64,000 nucleotides of DNA. Source: Rhizophagus clarus. Lineage: Eukaryota > Glomeromycota > Glomeromycetes > Glomerales > Glomeraceae. The stretch lies in assembly GCA_015698045.1 (NCBI GenBank), contig BLAL01000060.1:188501-252500 (forward strand). The letters are read 5' to 3'. This document shows positions 1 through 11,339 of this stretch, piece by piece. Both the position numbers and the translations under genes were made by a program. Numbering within the stretch: position 1 is the stretch's first letter; the number at the start of each line of letters is the position of its first letter. The notes below the pieces were generated by a model. It was not told the DNA's origin, did no database searches, and saw nothing but the letters and a program-made list of their open reading frames with translations.

Positions 1-45
1 TCTGAACATTTTCCAGACATTATCTGGATACTTATTTTTTATAGG

Positions 46-520
46 GCTATATTTACAATTTATTACTTTATTTCTAACTATAACAATATCTACAAACAAA
101 CATATTTTATCAACTGTAGATAATTATCACAGTCCAAAATTTTGATATGTGATAAAATTCATTGATAACAAAATAATCACATGTACTGTACCTTGAACAT
201 GCGCTGTGAATAGATTATTAAGTACATATCACGTACAGAATAAATTTACATATTACTGAAATGTCACAGTACCTGTTACAGTATAATTAGATTATTTATT
301 TTAATAAAGAGATTTTTTTATAAACTTTTATATTTTAGGAAAATTAATATCCGCATTCAGTTGGAATTTCAATCTGAAGTTTTATATATTATTGCATAAA
401 CTAATATACAATAGCTTTCTAAAAAGGAAACAACAAATAAGGCGTTAATCATGCAGGCAGATGAAAAAATGTCAATATCAACAAAAGAAATGACGCATTT
501 ATTCAATAATCATGATGTAA
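46..520. repeat. Diverged duplication, copy A (partner at 28585-29095)
   Basis: This stretch shares a colinear series of blocks with 28585-29095: TTACTTTATTTCTAA, then GATAATTATCAC, then TTTGATATGTGATAAAATTCA, then a block ending in ATCTGAA, and last AACAAATAAG followed by TTAATCATGCA. Spacing is similar in both, so this is a duplicated segment, not chance. Both copies end in a short open frame starting MQ (here at 451, about 34 codons, containing THLFNN; there at 29016, containing TQLFNS), which may be the relic of a first exon. Protein identity is unknown; a Myb/SANT-like start is only a guess. Confidence 0.6.
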
Positions 521-784
521 TATTATGCAGCACATTTTTTTTCTCGCTATTTTGATTCACACTCGATTTTGCATCTTATGATCAATGCTGACCATTCAAT
601 AGAATTTCTAAAAAAAAGGTCATAATAAAATTTTGGAACATTTCCTTTTATTTGCACCAAAATTAAATCACGTGTTTGTCAAATTTCTTTCCTATAAAAA
701 GGCTTTGAAAATTCTAGAGAAATGGCATAAAAATTTCCAATTTTTTCTAAAAAAAATAAATAAATAAATAAATAAATAAAATTA

Positions 785-1375
785 CCAACATATATGTACA
801 AAATTTATTTTCTAATCCTTCTCACTTTGTTCTTAATCAAATCACTCATCAACATTATAATGTTCTACAAAGTTTATCTTTCCTTAAAAATTTTTAAATT
901 TACTTTCTAAAAAATAATCAAAAATCAAAAAAATTACTATTATTTTAATTGTTTAACTGCACACAACCATGATCAATGTTACTGATAGTTTATAACATAT
1001 GATGTGCATATACATGATGAGAAGAAATACAAAATTAGTTTTCGCATTTTTAAATTTTCTCATCTGTTGTTGATCTACTAGTGTAGACCAACCAGATAAT
1101 ATTATATTGGTAATCTCCTCACTTTAATTTTCATTGAATCTTTCAACATTGTAATGGTCCTACGAATTTTATCTTCCCAAAAATCCTTAAATTGGTTTTT
1201 CTAAAATAATAAACAAAAATCAAAAATTATTTAAATCACTTATTTAACCGTATACACTAAGCAGCATTTTCCGCAACAATGATAAATGTTATGGATAATT
1301 TACAAACAAATTGTATACATATATATGATAAGAAGAAATACAAAAATTAGGTTTTGTATTTCAAAATTCTTCCAA
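785..1375. repeat. Diverged tandem duplication (two ~270-bp copies)
   Basis: Roughly 800-1065 and 1110-1375 align along their length: CTCACTTT, CAACATT.TAATG, TTTATCTT, AAAATCAAAAA, then GATAA.AAGAAATACAAAA. Many substitutions and small indels show that the duplication is old. No coding frame is preserved in either copy. Confidence 0.6.
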
Positions 1376-3407
1376 TTATTATCGATCATTGTAAAACAGT
1401 CAAATAATAATAACAAACATATTATTTATCATATCGAAAATTGGATAGAACTTAATTTTTCAATTATTATTATAATAATTAGGTTTATGTTTTTCTTTAG
1501 AATGTAATTTTTTTCAATTTGCATTTCTATATTAAATGCAAAGATTTACCTTCAGGTAATAAACTATCAGTTTAAATATAGCTAATTCTATTTTTATATA
1601 ACATTACGCTGTAGTTCAATTGTTCATTATTGATTATTTAATTATAGCATTACGTTGTAGTTCAATTATTCATATTATTGATTATTTGAATTATATGAAA
1701 TTAATATTATAATATTAATGCTATAGATATATAAAAACAGTAGAATTATACTTAAAAATAGAATGTCTTTCTTAATTTCGAGTGTCACCTAATTTATTAA
1801 GGTTTTGGCTATTCAAAAGAATTAATTCTACAAATTATTATGAAATGAAGGGGAGTGAGAAACATGATTTTCTCGATCTTTAAATTAGTAGGAAAAAAGT
1901 CAAATATCAATATCGCATTTTAATATTCTATTATTGTATTATTTTGGAAATTATAAGCGAATTATATTAGCTGTACTATATTTATCACTGGATGTCGTAG
2001 ATTTTTCAAAAATATGATTGATACTTAGCACTAAGGGAAGTACCCACATGATGAATTACATGTTGTCGCCATTTCTGTCAGTTGCATAAAAATACACATA
2101 CTTGATTTGGTCAAAAATAATACTTTATTTTTCTTAATTCTAAAATTCATGCATCATGAATTAACTTAAGTCCCAAACTTGGCCTATTTATACTTTTATA
2201 TTACATTATATGATGATCAATCTATTACCTAATATCTTATAACTTTTCACTCTAATTATTTGGAGGTTTGAAGTTATCAGTTCTAGAGTTGTACTGCCAA
2301 GACAATTGCAGAAATTTTTAAAATCAAAATTAAATAGTAACTGAATAGAAATTTATTGATCAAGATTTGGTCCCAACTTAAGTTTTTATACAGTCTCGAA
2401 GGTCGGTTGTGCATATTAAAACGATCAAAATTATCAAAAAAAAATAGTAAAATTTATTACCAAATTTGTAAATAAAATCTTTCAACTTTGTAAACAAGTA
2501 ATAAAATGTACAAAATAAATAGTAAAGGTTTATTAGATAATTTTAGACAGCTTTAAAAATATATTTTTTCACATAGTAATAATAATATGAATTAAATTGT
2601 AATTACTCCCAGATAAATTGCATTCACTAAACCAATGGAGGAATGACAATGTGTAGATTAACTCATAAAATTAACAGATGATAGCAAAAACACTTTACTA
2701 TACTCAAGTACTAATGGTAAATATCGTGCGGAATCTTCAAATTTTCAATTCTGGATGATCAAATCATCCAATAATTTATTAACAAGTATTCTTGACATCA
2801 ATAATACTAAATTTGACCTGAAAAAATAATAATAAATAAAAATAAATATAAATATTATGACAGATTTATACTGATACATGGTGTTATTAATAAGCAGAAA
2901 AAACATGAATTGATTAACGTCCTTATTTCTCAGCCTGGTAGACCACTCATTATAAATAATCCATTGAAATTTACATACCCAGCAAAGATTGTAAATTATA
3001 AATTCAATTAATTTGTGATCCACGCTGAACTGCAGAGATTGGGAATCTGGCGTAGTGTCAAACAAAAGCAAAAAATTAGTAAAAAAACTGTTTTTAAAAA
3101 ATGGGTTATTTGACACTTTGGGAAAGATATTATGTATTAAAAAATGTTAATATTGAATGGATACACATGAAAAGAATTATTTAAGGAACGAAAATTAGGA
3201 ATCAGAAAAATTGATGTAAATTTGCTCTGAGATCATATACAAAAATTATTTAGTCAATTTGCGACATTATTCCAATATCTGCTTTAAACGTCACGTCACA
3301 AGTATATTCCAGTATAAATACAAAATAATAATTATTTGTGAAATATTTACTTGATTTGTGTTTTTCTTATGCTAATTAAAATATAGATTTCTTGTTGACT
3401 CTAAACC
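1376..3407. other. AT-rich intergenic DNA, no gene recognised
   Basis: There is no convincing coding region, RNA gene or repeat family here. Open frames (for instance 2745-3116 on the minus strand) are low-complexity and match no family I know. The stretch ends at the left target-site duplication of the large nested transposon. Confidence 0.5.
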
Positions 3408-3423
3408 ATCGCTATTATACTTA

Positions 3424-3600
3424 CTGCCCATATTAATGGGAAAATCCCATATCCCATCCTACCCAAATCCCAATTTCAATTCCATTTATCCCATCCCATT
3501 TGTCATAATCCCATTCCAATCCCAAATCCCAATCCCACCCATATCCTATATTCCATATCCCATCCCATATCCTATATTCTATATTCTCCAATTAGTTTGA
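3424..3600. repeat. Left subterminal CCCAT array of outer hAT element
   Basis: Irregular repeats of ATCCCAT/CCCAAT follow the left inverted repeat. The mirror image, ATGGGATTGGG, precedes the right end at 13638-13745. Clustered subterminal motifs are typical transposase-binding regions of hAT elements; binding here is inferred. Confidence 0.75.
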
Positions 3601-4589
3601 TTTTTTTTATTATTAAAGTTTTTTTTATTATAAAATATATTTTTATTACAAAATTATAAACCTTAATAACAAAAATAAAATATAAAATATATGTCTATGA
3701 ATTGTAAAAAAATTGATAAAATAAAAAATATATATATAAATAATAATAATCTATAAAATACAATATTTTGTAAATGATAAAAATAAATAATTAAATTGAC
3801 TCTTCAAACCCATTTATTAATTCACACAGGTCAAAGGCTGCCAAATCAAGAATCATTTAGGCTATCCTATAGGGGCCTAGATGATTCCCAATTTTTTTTA
3901 ATTTATTTTATCAGGATACTCAATTAGTAACCTTAAAATGGCATAAATCAGGTATATATAGGTTATCAATAGGATATCAATAGGGTACCTATTTATTTGC
4001 AACTGGATATTAATAGGATTGGCCTATTGCTATCTGGTTTTTTTATTTACTTGTTTGGATTAACCTATTGATATTTATTTTTCTTATCTGACAGCTTACT
4101 GATTGATGTCATTTTTACTAATTGTAACAATTTATGTGCATAATTTACTAAATTGTAATTAATAGGTTATGTCTGATTGCAAAAAATTTAATATTTAGAA
4201 TCAAATACATGCTTTCAATTAATTCCTAATTGCTACCTAATTGTCAATTTTATTACTACTGATTTATATTTCTAATTTTATTTCAATTAATTACAAATGC
4301 CAAATTAATGAATTATTACAAAATTACATTACATTATTATTCGCTACTCTAAATATTCTACTATGATACCTAGCTAATTTGCTTAATCAATAGAATATTA
4401 ATAATCCTTAAATTTCTCCTGTCTCATCAGTTCTGACTTTTTAAGGATCCTATTATAAAAAAAATGGAACACTGTTAGTAATGTTTACTAACATTTCAAT
4501 TTGTAAAAATTTTCATTTGAGTGTTGATTTTGAGGTTTCTGGAGAGTTTTACAATTCTGATAGCTCAAATGATCTGAATTCTAAAGAAA

Positions 4590-5385
4590 GAAAAAAGAAA
4601 AATTAGTATTAGAAATTAAAAGAAAAAATGATTAGAAAAAACTTACCAGTCTGAAATTCAACCATAAGAGAATCTGAAAGCTACAAAAAAAAGTAGAAGG
4701 TCATTAGTATATGCCTATATACCTTCTATTTTAAAAAAGCTTTTTTTAAGCTTATTGGTCCAAAATAATCCAAGGAGTCCAGAAGCTACAAAAAAAAATA
4801 AAGTAGAAGGTTAGTATAACACCTATACCTTTCTACTTAAAAAAAAAATGTCTTTTTTTATTTAACTTATTACCAGTCTGAAATGGCGTTCAGGAGGTCT
4901 GGAACTTATAGAAAAAAATAAAGTAGAAGGTTAGTATGATGCATATACACCTTCTACTTAAAAAAAAAATAAAATAAAATTTTTTTTATTTAACTCACTG
5001 GTCCGAAATGGTGCCTTTTACTTAAAAAAAAATGAGTTTTTTTTATTTAACCTATTACCAGTCCAAAATAGTGTACAGAAGGTTTGGAAGCTATAAAAAA
5101 AATAAAATAGAAGGTTAGTATAATGCCTATATGCCTTCTACTTAAAAAAAATACACTTTTTTTTTATTTAACTTATTACTGGTCTAGAATGGCGTTCAGG
5201 AGGTCTGGAACCTATAGAAAAAAAATAAAGTAGAAGGTTAGTATGACAAAATTAGTATGACACATATATACCTTCTACTTAAAAAAAAATTTTTTTTTAC
5301 TTTTTTAAGTTTTATGGGTCCAAGGAATTAAAATAAGTAGAAGGTTAGTATAACGCTTATACTCTTTCTACTTAAAATATATAAA
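4590..5385. repeat. Tandem repeat with hairpin AAGTAGAAGG/CCTTCTACTT
   Basis: About seven diverged units of roughly 110-130 bp. Each has AAGTAGAAGGTTAGTAT, a short spacer, then the inverted arm CCTTCTACTT, followed by A and T runs and a segment like TTACCAGTCTGAAATGG. Arms are near 4688, 4804, 4922, 5106, 5229 and 5336, and one unit (about 5010) keeps only the second arm. Confidence 0.8.
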
Positions 5386-5814
5386 AAAAATAATATATAT
5401 ATTAATATATATATATATTTTTTTATTTTTAATTTACCAGTCTAAAATGAGTCCAAAAGTTCTCTTATTTTTTAATAGCAGTTTTTAAACCAACTTTCAA
5501 TTTATTCTAAATTGAAGGATAATAAAAAATTAAAAAAAGATTATCGGCCATATTAAGTAAGTCAGATTGGTAAGTCAGATGACCAACCAAATTGCAACTG
5601 TTTACCGTAACTGATCATATTGATTTATTTGAACTGTTCTTTTGGGATTTCAATATCAACTTTTACTACAATTACTACCGCTAGGGGGAAAAGGAAAGCA
5701 CATCAAAAAATATAAAGAATGATGCTTTGCGGAATTTGAATGTTATAGTGGATTCCAGTATTAATGTTATTAGTTATAAGTACACAGATCAAATGAAAAA
5801 AAATTGGAATTTGC

Positions 5815-5925
5815 TTTATACTCTTGCTGATTTTTATATAATTCTGCCAATTTTTATAATTCTGTTAATTTTATACAATTCTGCCAATTTTTATATAATT
5901 CTGCCAATTTTTCAATCAAATGATC
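5815..5925. repeat. Short AT-rich tandem repeat
   Basis: Four imperfect copies of a roughly 23-bp unit containing TATAATTCTGCCAATTTT. The open frame across it (5727-5945) is a by-product of the repeat. Confidence 0.6.
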
Positions 5926-6494
5926 ATCAGTTTTACCATTTTTAATTGGCTGGCTATACAATTACATCATTTGTTTATTGATTTTTTTTTATTTTAGCTT
6001 ATTACATTTCATTTTTTTCCTTCTGCTCATTTACAAATAGTAACTGTTAGAATGCATTTCTTTAAATAAAAAAAAACAACAAACAAAAAATTAGTACATA
6101 CCACTGAAATGCCATTGTTAGACGAATGATTTGCATTCACATGATGGTGAATATTAATATTACTGCGCCACAAATGATCAACGTAGTATATAAAGTATAT
6201 TAAGTATATTTAATATATATTTCTTATATATCATTTATAGTATATATAGTATTTATTTCTTATATTTCTTTTATTATTTAAATTTCTTATATATTATTTA
6301 TTATATTTATATCTTTTATATCTTATATTATTTATATACTTGAATGAAGTTCAATTTGTATAAATATCTTGAATATTCGCTTAAAATAAAGGGAGTTCAG
6401 ACAAGTTGTTTATAATAAAGTTGTAATTGCAAGTGTTATAAGATTGCCTTATTGTATAAGTTGTTAACGTACCTACAACTAATAAAGATACATT

Positions 6495-6748
6495 TTAATT
6501 ATCAAATACACTGCCTTTTAGCGTGTAAGGAATTGATTGGAATACTTCATAGTTAGTGTCTCCCTGAAGATATTCATAATTCACTACTTGACGGACTGAG
6601 TTGGTGAACACCGTCATCCAAAGAAGCTGTCAAGCAAAACTTACAAATAAAGAAAAAATATATACAAATGTTAATAAACATCTTCATAAATAAAAAAAAT
6701 AAAAAAAAAGTACCTTAAAAACCAGAATGTCACAGTTACAAACAAAAA
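6495..6748 (-). CDS. Two-exon gene fragment, unknown protein
   Basis: Two stretches on the minus strand join in one frame across a clean intron: 6714-6748 (preceded by TTTGTAG, followed by GTAC) and 6495-6626 (preceded by TTGACAG, ending TAA). The intron at 6627-6713 is 87 nt. Together they encode about 54 residues, including VFKLLWMTVFTN, VVNYEYLQGDTNYEVF and IPYTLKGSVFDN, ordinary globular-protein composition unlike the low-complexity surroundings. I do not recognise the family. Upstream the frame runs into tandem repeats that themselves contain splice-like junctions. It may be the 3' end of a gene belonging to, or captured by, the CACTA-like element. Confidence 0.5.
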
Positions 6749-6834
6749 CTACAAAGAAATATTAGAATGTTCCTAAAATAATTTAGTTTTTGGGATGTAG
6801 TCTTTTTAGTCTTTAGGTAAATTTCAAACAAACC

Positions 6835-7560
6835 TTTTTTTTTTTTTTATGTAAGTTTTGAAATTTTCAAAACCTTTTTTTAGGAAACATTTTACTAACA
6901 TTTTTTTTGTAGCTTCTGGTCTTCGATTCTTGGACAATAGGCGTAATTAATGTAAGTTTCAATTTTTGAAACCTTTTTTTAGGGAACATTTTACTAACGC
7001 TTCCATCTCTTTTTTTTGTAGCTTCTGGTCTTCGATTCTTCAAAACTTTTTTTTTTAGGAAATGTTTTACCAATGTTTCCATCTTTTTTTTTAATTTAAA
7101 AAAACAAATTTTTCTATTGATTTAAAAAAATGATTTTTTTTTTTATTTTTTTTATTTAATTTAAAAAAAAATTTCTTAGCTTTATTGTAAAATGGCAAGT
7201 TTCGCATTAAAGAAATATTCTAATATTTCTTTCTTTTCTCCATTTTTATAGAAAGGCGAATTGACAATAGAAACATACTAATATCCCTTTTTTCTCTCCT
7301 TGGATGATTGGCATAATTAATGTAAGTTTCAAAGTTTTTTTTGAAACTTTATTTTTTCTTTTTGTTTTTAGGAAACGTTTTACTAACATTTCCATCTTTT
7401 TTTTTGTAGGTTCCAGTCTTCGATTCTTGGATGATGGCCGTAAGTGTAAATGAATGTAAGTTTTGAAATTTTTGCAAAACTTTTTTGCTCCTTTTTTTTA
7501 GGAAACGTTTTACTAACGTTTCCAACTTTTTTTTTGCAAGTTCTGATCAGTCGTTTTTAG
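6835..7560. repeat. Diverged tandem repeat with splice-like junctions
   Basis: Four to five units share TTTTTAGGAAACGTTTTACTAA, CGTTTCCATC, a T run, TTGTAGCTTCTGGTCTTCGATTCTT and a spacer ending ATGTAAGTTT. The core GAAACGTT-TTACT-AACGTTTC is a near-perfect palindrome. On the plus strand each unit repeatedly shows TTTTTAG, TTTTGTAG and GTAAGT, so it resembles duplicated exon-intron boundaries. An unrelated stretch lies at about 7090-7310. Confidence 0.65.
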
Positions 7561-7969
7561 TAATTAGGCTTTTTTACAAGTATGTTTCATTTTATTTCAT
7601 TTTATTTTCATTTATGATCGATTACATTTCATTATTTACTAACTTTTCCTTCATTTTTTTCTTTTATCTTCTTTGTTTCTTTTTATTTATTTTCAATTCT
7701 TTTCGTCTCTTTTCACTCACTCTTCTTTCCATTCTTTTTGCCTCCCTTCAATTCTTTTTGTATATTCACATTTCTCTTTCCATTCTTTTTATTTCTTCTT
7801 TTTTTTTTTCTTTTTTTTTATGTTTTTCCTTCTATTTTTTTTTATTCTATTACGTTTCACTCTCCTTTTCATTTTATCACTTTACATTTGCCTTGTTTTT
7901 GCTTTATTCCTTTACATTTCATTTCCTTTTCATTCGTCTCTGTTAAAGATGGGTCCTCAATTGATTTCC

Positions 7970-8215
7970 AAAATCCGCAATATTGCGGGTTTTGGAAATC
8001 AATTGCGCTTAGTAATTCGCAAACCCGCAAATAATTTGCAAACCCGCAAATAATCCGCAAATCTGCAAATAATCCGCAAACCCGCAAATAATTTATAGTA
8101 CCGCAAATAACCCGCAAATCCGCAAACCCGCAAATAATCTGCAAATCCGTATAGTATCACAAATAATTCGCAAATCCGCAAATAATTTACATTATCGCAA
8201 ATTTGCGAATAAGTG
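7970..8215. repeat. Left subterminal CCGCAAATAAT array
   Basis: At least ten variants of CCGCAAA(T/C)CCGCAAATAAT in direct order, mirrored at 9310-9450. They are likely transposase-recognition repeats of the small hAT-type element. Confidence 0.75.
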
Positions 8216-8286
8216 GACAAAATTGTCCACTTTTAGTATATAAATAAATTTGGTTATATTTAATTGTGAAGATTAAATTAACATGA

Positions 8287-8625
8287 TTCATAAGTTTACA
8301 AAATGGACAAAATTGTCTGGAGACGGAAAAAAAAAGTGAAAAAAAAAGTGGACAAAGTTGTCCAGATGAAAAAAAAAAAGCGAAAAAAAAGTGGACAAAG
8401 TTGTCCAGACGAAAAAAAAAAAGTGAAAAAAAAGTGGACAAAGTTGTCCAGACGAAAAAAAAGCGAAAAAAAGTGGACAAAGTTGTCCAGACGAAAAAAA
8501 AAAGTGAAGTAAAAATGGACAAAGTTGTCCAGAGACGAAAAAAAAAGGACAAAGTCGAAAAAAAAAGTGGACAAAGTTGTCCAAAGATGAAAAAAAGTGG
8601 ACAAAGTTGTCCAAAACTGAAAAAT
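8287..8625. repeat. Tandem repeat of GGACAAAGTTGTCC palindromes
   Basis: Eight or nine units of about 40 bp consist of GTGGACAAAGTTGTCCAGA(C/T)G plus an A-rich run. GGACAAAGTTGTCC is a near-perfect palindrome (GGACAA/TTGTCC). A related sequence, GTGGACAAAATTGTCCAC, occurs alone at 8213-8230. The array lies just downstream of the exon on the minus strand and is read through in several open phases, so it may have grown inside an intron or 3' region. Confidence 0.8.
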
Positions 8626-8670
8626 AGACAGAAACAAAATAAAGGGGAAGGGGACAAAATTATCATATAC

Positions 8671-8910
8671 CTTATCGATAAATGTAAAATTTAACAACGA
8701 TTCCTCCAGATCAAAATATATACGACCTTCATTTTTTTTATATGACATTCTTACTCTATCTTGCTCAAAAGTACACGAATCAATTTTTTTATCCGTCTTT
8801 GTCCAAACAAGAGAAAGTGCTGTTGAAATTAAGCTTTCATCGTCATCGGGTAAATAAACTTTTTTCCCGCGAATTTTTGAATTGAAAACTGAACAGGGTG
8901 TTTTTGACAT
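8671..8910 (-). CDS. Single exon inside the small hAT element, unknown protein
   Basis: An open frame starts at ATG 8910 (MSKTPCSVFNSKIRGKKVYL) and runs 80 codons to FTFIDK, where a splice donor AAG|GTATAT follows. Beyond it the frame enters the GGACAAAGTTGTCC repeat and becomes low complexity, so the exon probably ends at 8671. Composition is mixed and charged, with DDDES near residue 22 and WTKTDKK near residue 36, unlike the repeats. I do not recognise a domain. A lone 5' exon with a donor site in an element lacking a transposase suggests a captured host exon or the start of a larger gene whose rest was lost. Confidence 0.45.
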
Positions 8911-9309
8911 TTCTAATATATTTATTCAATATTTTAAAAGCTGATACTTTATTTTTTATTTTTAAAATGAAGAGGGAAGAAAGCAATTGGGGTACTAAAA
9001 ACTGTAAAAACTGATATTTATTTAATTGATCAAATAATAACATTTGATAACGCGATTGCTTTGATACGTAATTGTATATTGTGATACATTTGATAGAATG
9101 AGTTTTGATACAATGATATATATAATTGTTAAAATAATGTATTGATTATGGCTGAATAATCTGATATATTATTATTATTTTAATTGGATTTTGGAAATAA
9201 TATTCCCGTATTCTGGCGAGAAAATTTTTTTTTCGCTTCGGTGGGAATATTTTACAAAAAAAAAATGATCATGTGAAGATGATCTACAGTCAATCATAAT
9301 TTTTGAGAT

Positions 9310-9450
9310 TATTCAGATTATTTGCGGATTATTTGCGGATTTGTGGATTATTTGCAGATTTGCGGATTATTTGCGGATTTGCGGATTATTTGCGATTGCG
9401 GATTTGTGAATAATTATTCTTCAAAATCCGCAATGTTCCGCAATATCGCA
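9310..9450. repeat. Right subterminal GCGGATTATTT array
   Basis: Direct repeats of GCGGATTATTT and GCGGATTTGCGGATTATTT, the inverse complement of the array at 7970-8215. Confidence 0.75.
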
Positions 9451-10435
9451 AATTGCAATTAATCCGCAATTAGGGTATTGCGAACACATCTTTAGTCTCT
9501 GTACATTTCTCCTCTTTTCATTTTATTTTTTATCTTTTCCCTCCTTTTCATTTCACCCTTTACACTTCCCTTTTCTTTTCATTTTGTTCCTTTCCCTTTT
9601 TGTTTCATTTCCTCTTTTTTTTGTTCTTTTACATTTCCTCCCTTTCTTTTTATTCCTTTACATTTCCTCCTTCTTTCGTTTTGTTTCTTTACATATTCCT
9701 TCTTTTCTTTTTGTTTTTCTACTATTCTTCTTGTTTATTTTTTCACTTTCCTCTCCATTCTTTTCTTTTCACCCACCTTTTAGTTTACTTTGTCTCCTTT
9801 GTTTCTTTTTGTTTCTTTTCACTTCTATCCATTCTTTTTATCTCCCCTTTAATTCTTTTTGTATATTCACATTTCTCTTTTATTTCTTCATGTTTCCTCT
9901 ATTTTTTCTTTTTTACATTGTTCCTTCCATTTTTTTTGTTCTATTATGTTTTACCCTCCTTTTTATTTCATCACTTCATATTTCCCTTCTTTTCATTTTG
10001 TTCCTTTGCATTTCCTCCTTTTTTTTGTTCTTTTACATTTCCTTCCTTTCTTTTTGTTTTTTTATGTTTCTCCTTTCTTTTCTTTTCATTCCTTTACATT
10101 TCCCCCTCCTTTTTTTCACTACTTTATATCTCCCTTCTCTCTTTTCATTTCTTTATGTTTTCCTACTATTCTTTTTGTTTTTTTTATATATTACACTATC
10201 CTTTTTTTCTTATATTTCCTTCTTCATTCCTTTTACTTTCTTTACCTTTGTATTCATTTCATTTTTTTTTGTTTTCCCTCACTTCTTTTCATTTCCCTCT
10301 CTTTCTGTTTCTTCTTCCTTTTCATTTCTTTTATTTCACTTTTTTTCTTTATTGTCATTCCTATTTTTTAATACATTTCTTTACTTTGATTCATTTTTTT
10401 TATTTTCATTATAGATTTCTTTTTTTTTAGATTAA

Positions 10436-11335
10436 TTTTCTATTAAAATAAATTCTTATTTTTTAATTACTAATAAAACGTATAAAATTTTTAAATTAAA
10501 CTACTTTGAATAAAATTTTTTGAGAAAAAATAAATTTTTGCATGTGTCATACTTCTTTAAATATAAAGAAAATAAATTTAGCTAAATTGGTTGAATTTGC
10601 ATGCACTATTTAAAAATTGGAATGCTGATTTTTTGTGACAAATCAGCAATGCCGTTTGTTACCTTTTCACGCCAAAAATTGGCAATTAATTGGCAACAAA
10701 TCAGACAAAAATATCCAAAAATCAGCAAAAATTGGACTGCCAATTTTTGGCAATTTTTTTTTATTTGACCTATGGTAGTTAATGTAATTTTTTTTTCTTA
10801 AGATCTGATGTGCAAACAGAGAAAAATAAATATTTTTTTAAAAAAAAAATCAGTTTCAAAGAAGTCAATTTTAATTTATAAAATAAAAAGATTTTTTTTT
10901 TCAAAGTTTTTTTAACTTCAAATTATTTATCCAAGATAATTAAACTTTTATCATGATATGTGTCACATTTATATGAATAATTGATCAGCAAATAATTCTA
11001 AAATAGTTTAATTTTTATATTAAATTCAGTAAGAAATAATATAATATATATAAATAATATTATTAGATCAACAGATTAGTCTGATAGTCATCAATCAGTA
11101 TATACCGATTGAATTCAGTTTTACAAGTAGTAATAATTATATATCAAACTGAATGATGACTATTGAATTATTACCTAATTTATTCAAATTAAAAAATAGG
11201 ATCAATTCGGCTAACCTAAATTTTTATATAATTATCAATCAGGCATATGCCCTATTAATTACTAAATTTTGGCTAACCTATTAGCCTAATAGTTATCAAA
11301 AGGACATATACCTGATTTATTAGCTTTTGACCTGT
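10436..11335. other. AT-rich interior and right end of the CACTA-like element
   Basis: No gene. At 10667-10760 there is a cluster of inverted motifs (CCAAAAATTGGCAATT, CAAATCAG, CCAATTTTTGGCAATT). From about 11040 to 11335 short inverted counterparts of the left end (CCTATT, ATCAGG, TAGCC) form the right subterminal region. Confidence 0.5.
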
Positions 11336-11339
11336 GTCA

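Larger units (their letters stand above)
7944..9494. mobile_element. Non-autonomous hAT-type element, 1.55 kb
   Basis: The ends are inverted: TAAAGATGGGTCCTCAAT on the left and TAAAGATGTGTTCGCAAT inward from the right (15 of 18 identical). A perfect 8-bp duplication GTCTCTGT lies at 7936-7943 and 9495-9502. Subterminal arrays of CCGCAAATAAT (7970-8210) mirror GCGGATTATTT (9310-9450). No transposase is encoded. The interior holds a GGACAAAGTTGTCC tandem array and one exon-like open frame. It sits inside the pyrimidine tract of the CACTA-like element. Confidence 0.88.
7561..10435. repeat. Long pyrimidine-rich tract, split by a transposon
   Basis: From 7561 to 7935 and again from 9503 to about 10435 the plus strand is almost entirely C and T, built from variants of TTTCTTTTTGTTTC and TACATTTCCTCC. 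The two parts were one tract before the 7944-9494 insertion, since the 8-bp duplication joins them. The strand bias keeps long frames open in several phases, but the predicted proteins are only F, L, S, I and P. I regard none of it as coding. Confidence 0.75.
3825..11336. mobile_element. CACTA-like DNA transposon inserted in the hAT transposase gene
   Basis: The termini are inverted copies of CACAGGTCAAA (11 bp, identical), with further inverted similarity inside (AAATCAGGTATAT at about 3950 and, inverted, at about 11310). A 3-bp direct repeat TCA flanks it (3822-3824 and 11337-11339). CAC termini with 3-bp duplications fit the EnSpm/CACTA group. Removing the element plus one TCA joins the hAT transposase tail in frame (F-D-V-D at 11340 to E-L-I-N-G at 3815), an independent test of the boundaries. 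No CACTA transposase is visible; it holds a small exon pair, tandem repeats, a long pyrimidine tract and another transposon. Confidence 0.72.

Noticed and set aside
1286..1507. 73-codon plus-strand frame
   Set aside because: It lies within the second copy of a diverged tandem duplication; the frame is not kept in the first copy.
2745..3116. 123-codon minus-strand frame
   Set aside because: AT-rich low-complexity translation (Phe/Ile/Tyr runs), no motif, no intron structure.
8187..8666. Repetitive frames (LDNFVHFF-type and KKVDKVVQ-type) on both strands
   Set aside because: By-products of the GGACAAAGTTGTCC tandem array; open on both strands at once.
9584..10430. Two overlapping 276-codon open frames
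   Set aside because: They are products of a stop-poor pyrimidine tract; the predicted proteins are only F, L, S, I, P and Y without domains, and both phases are equally open.
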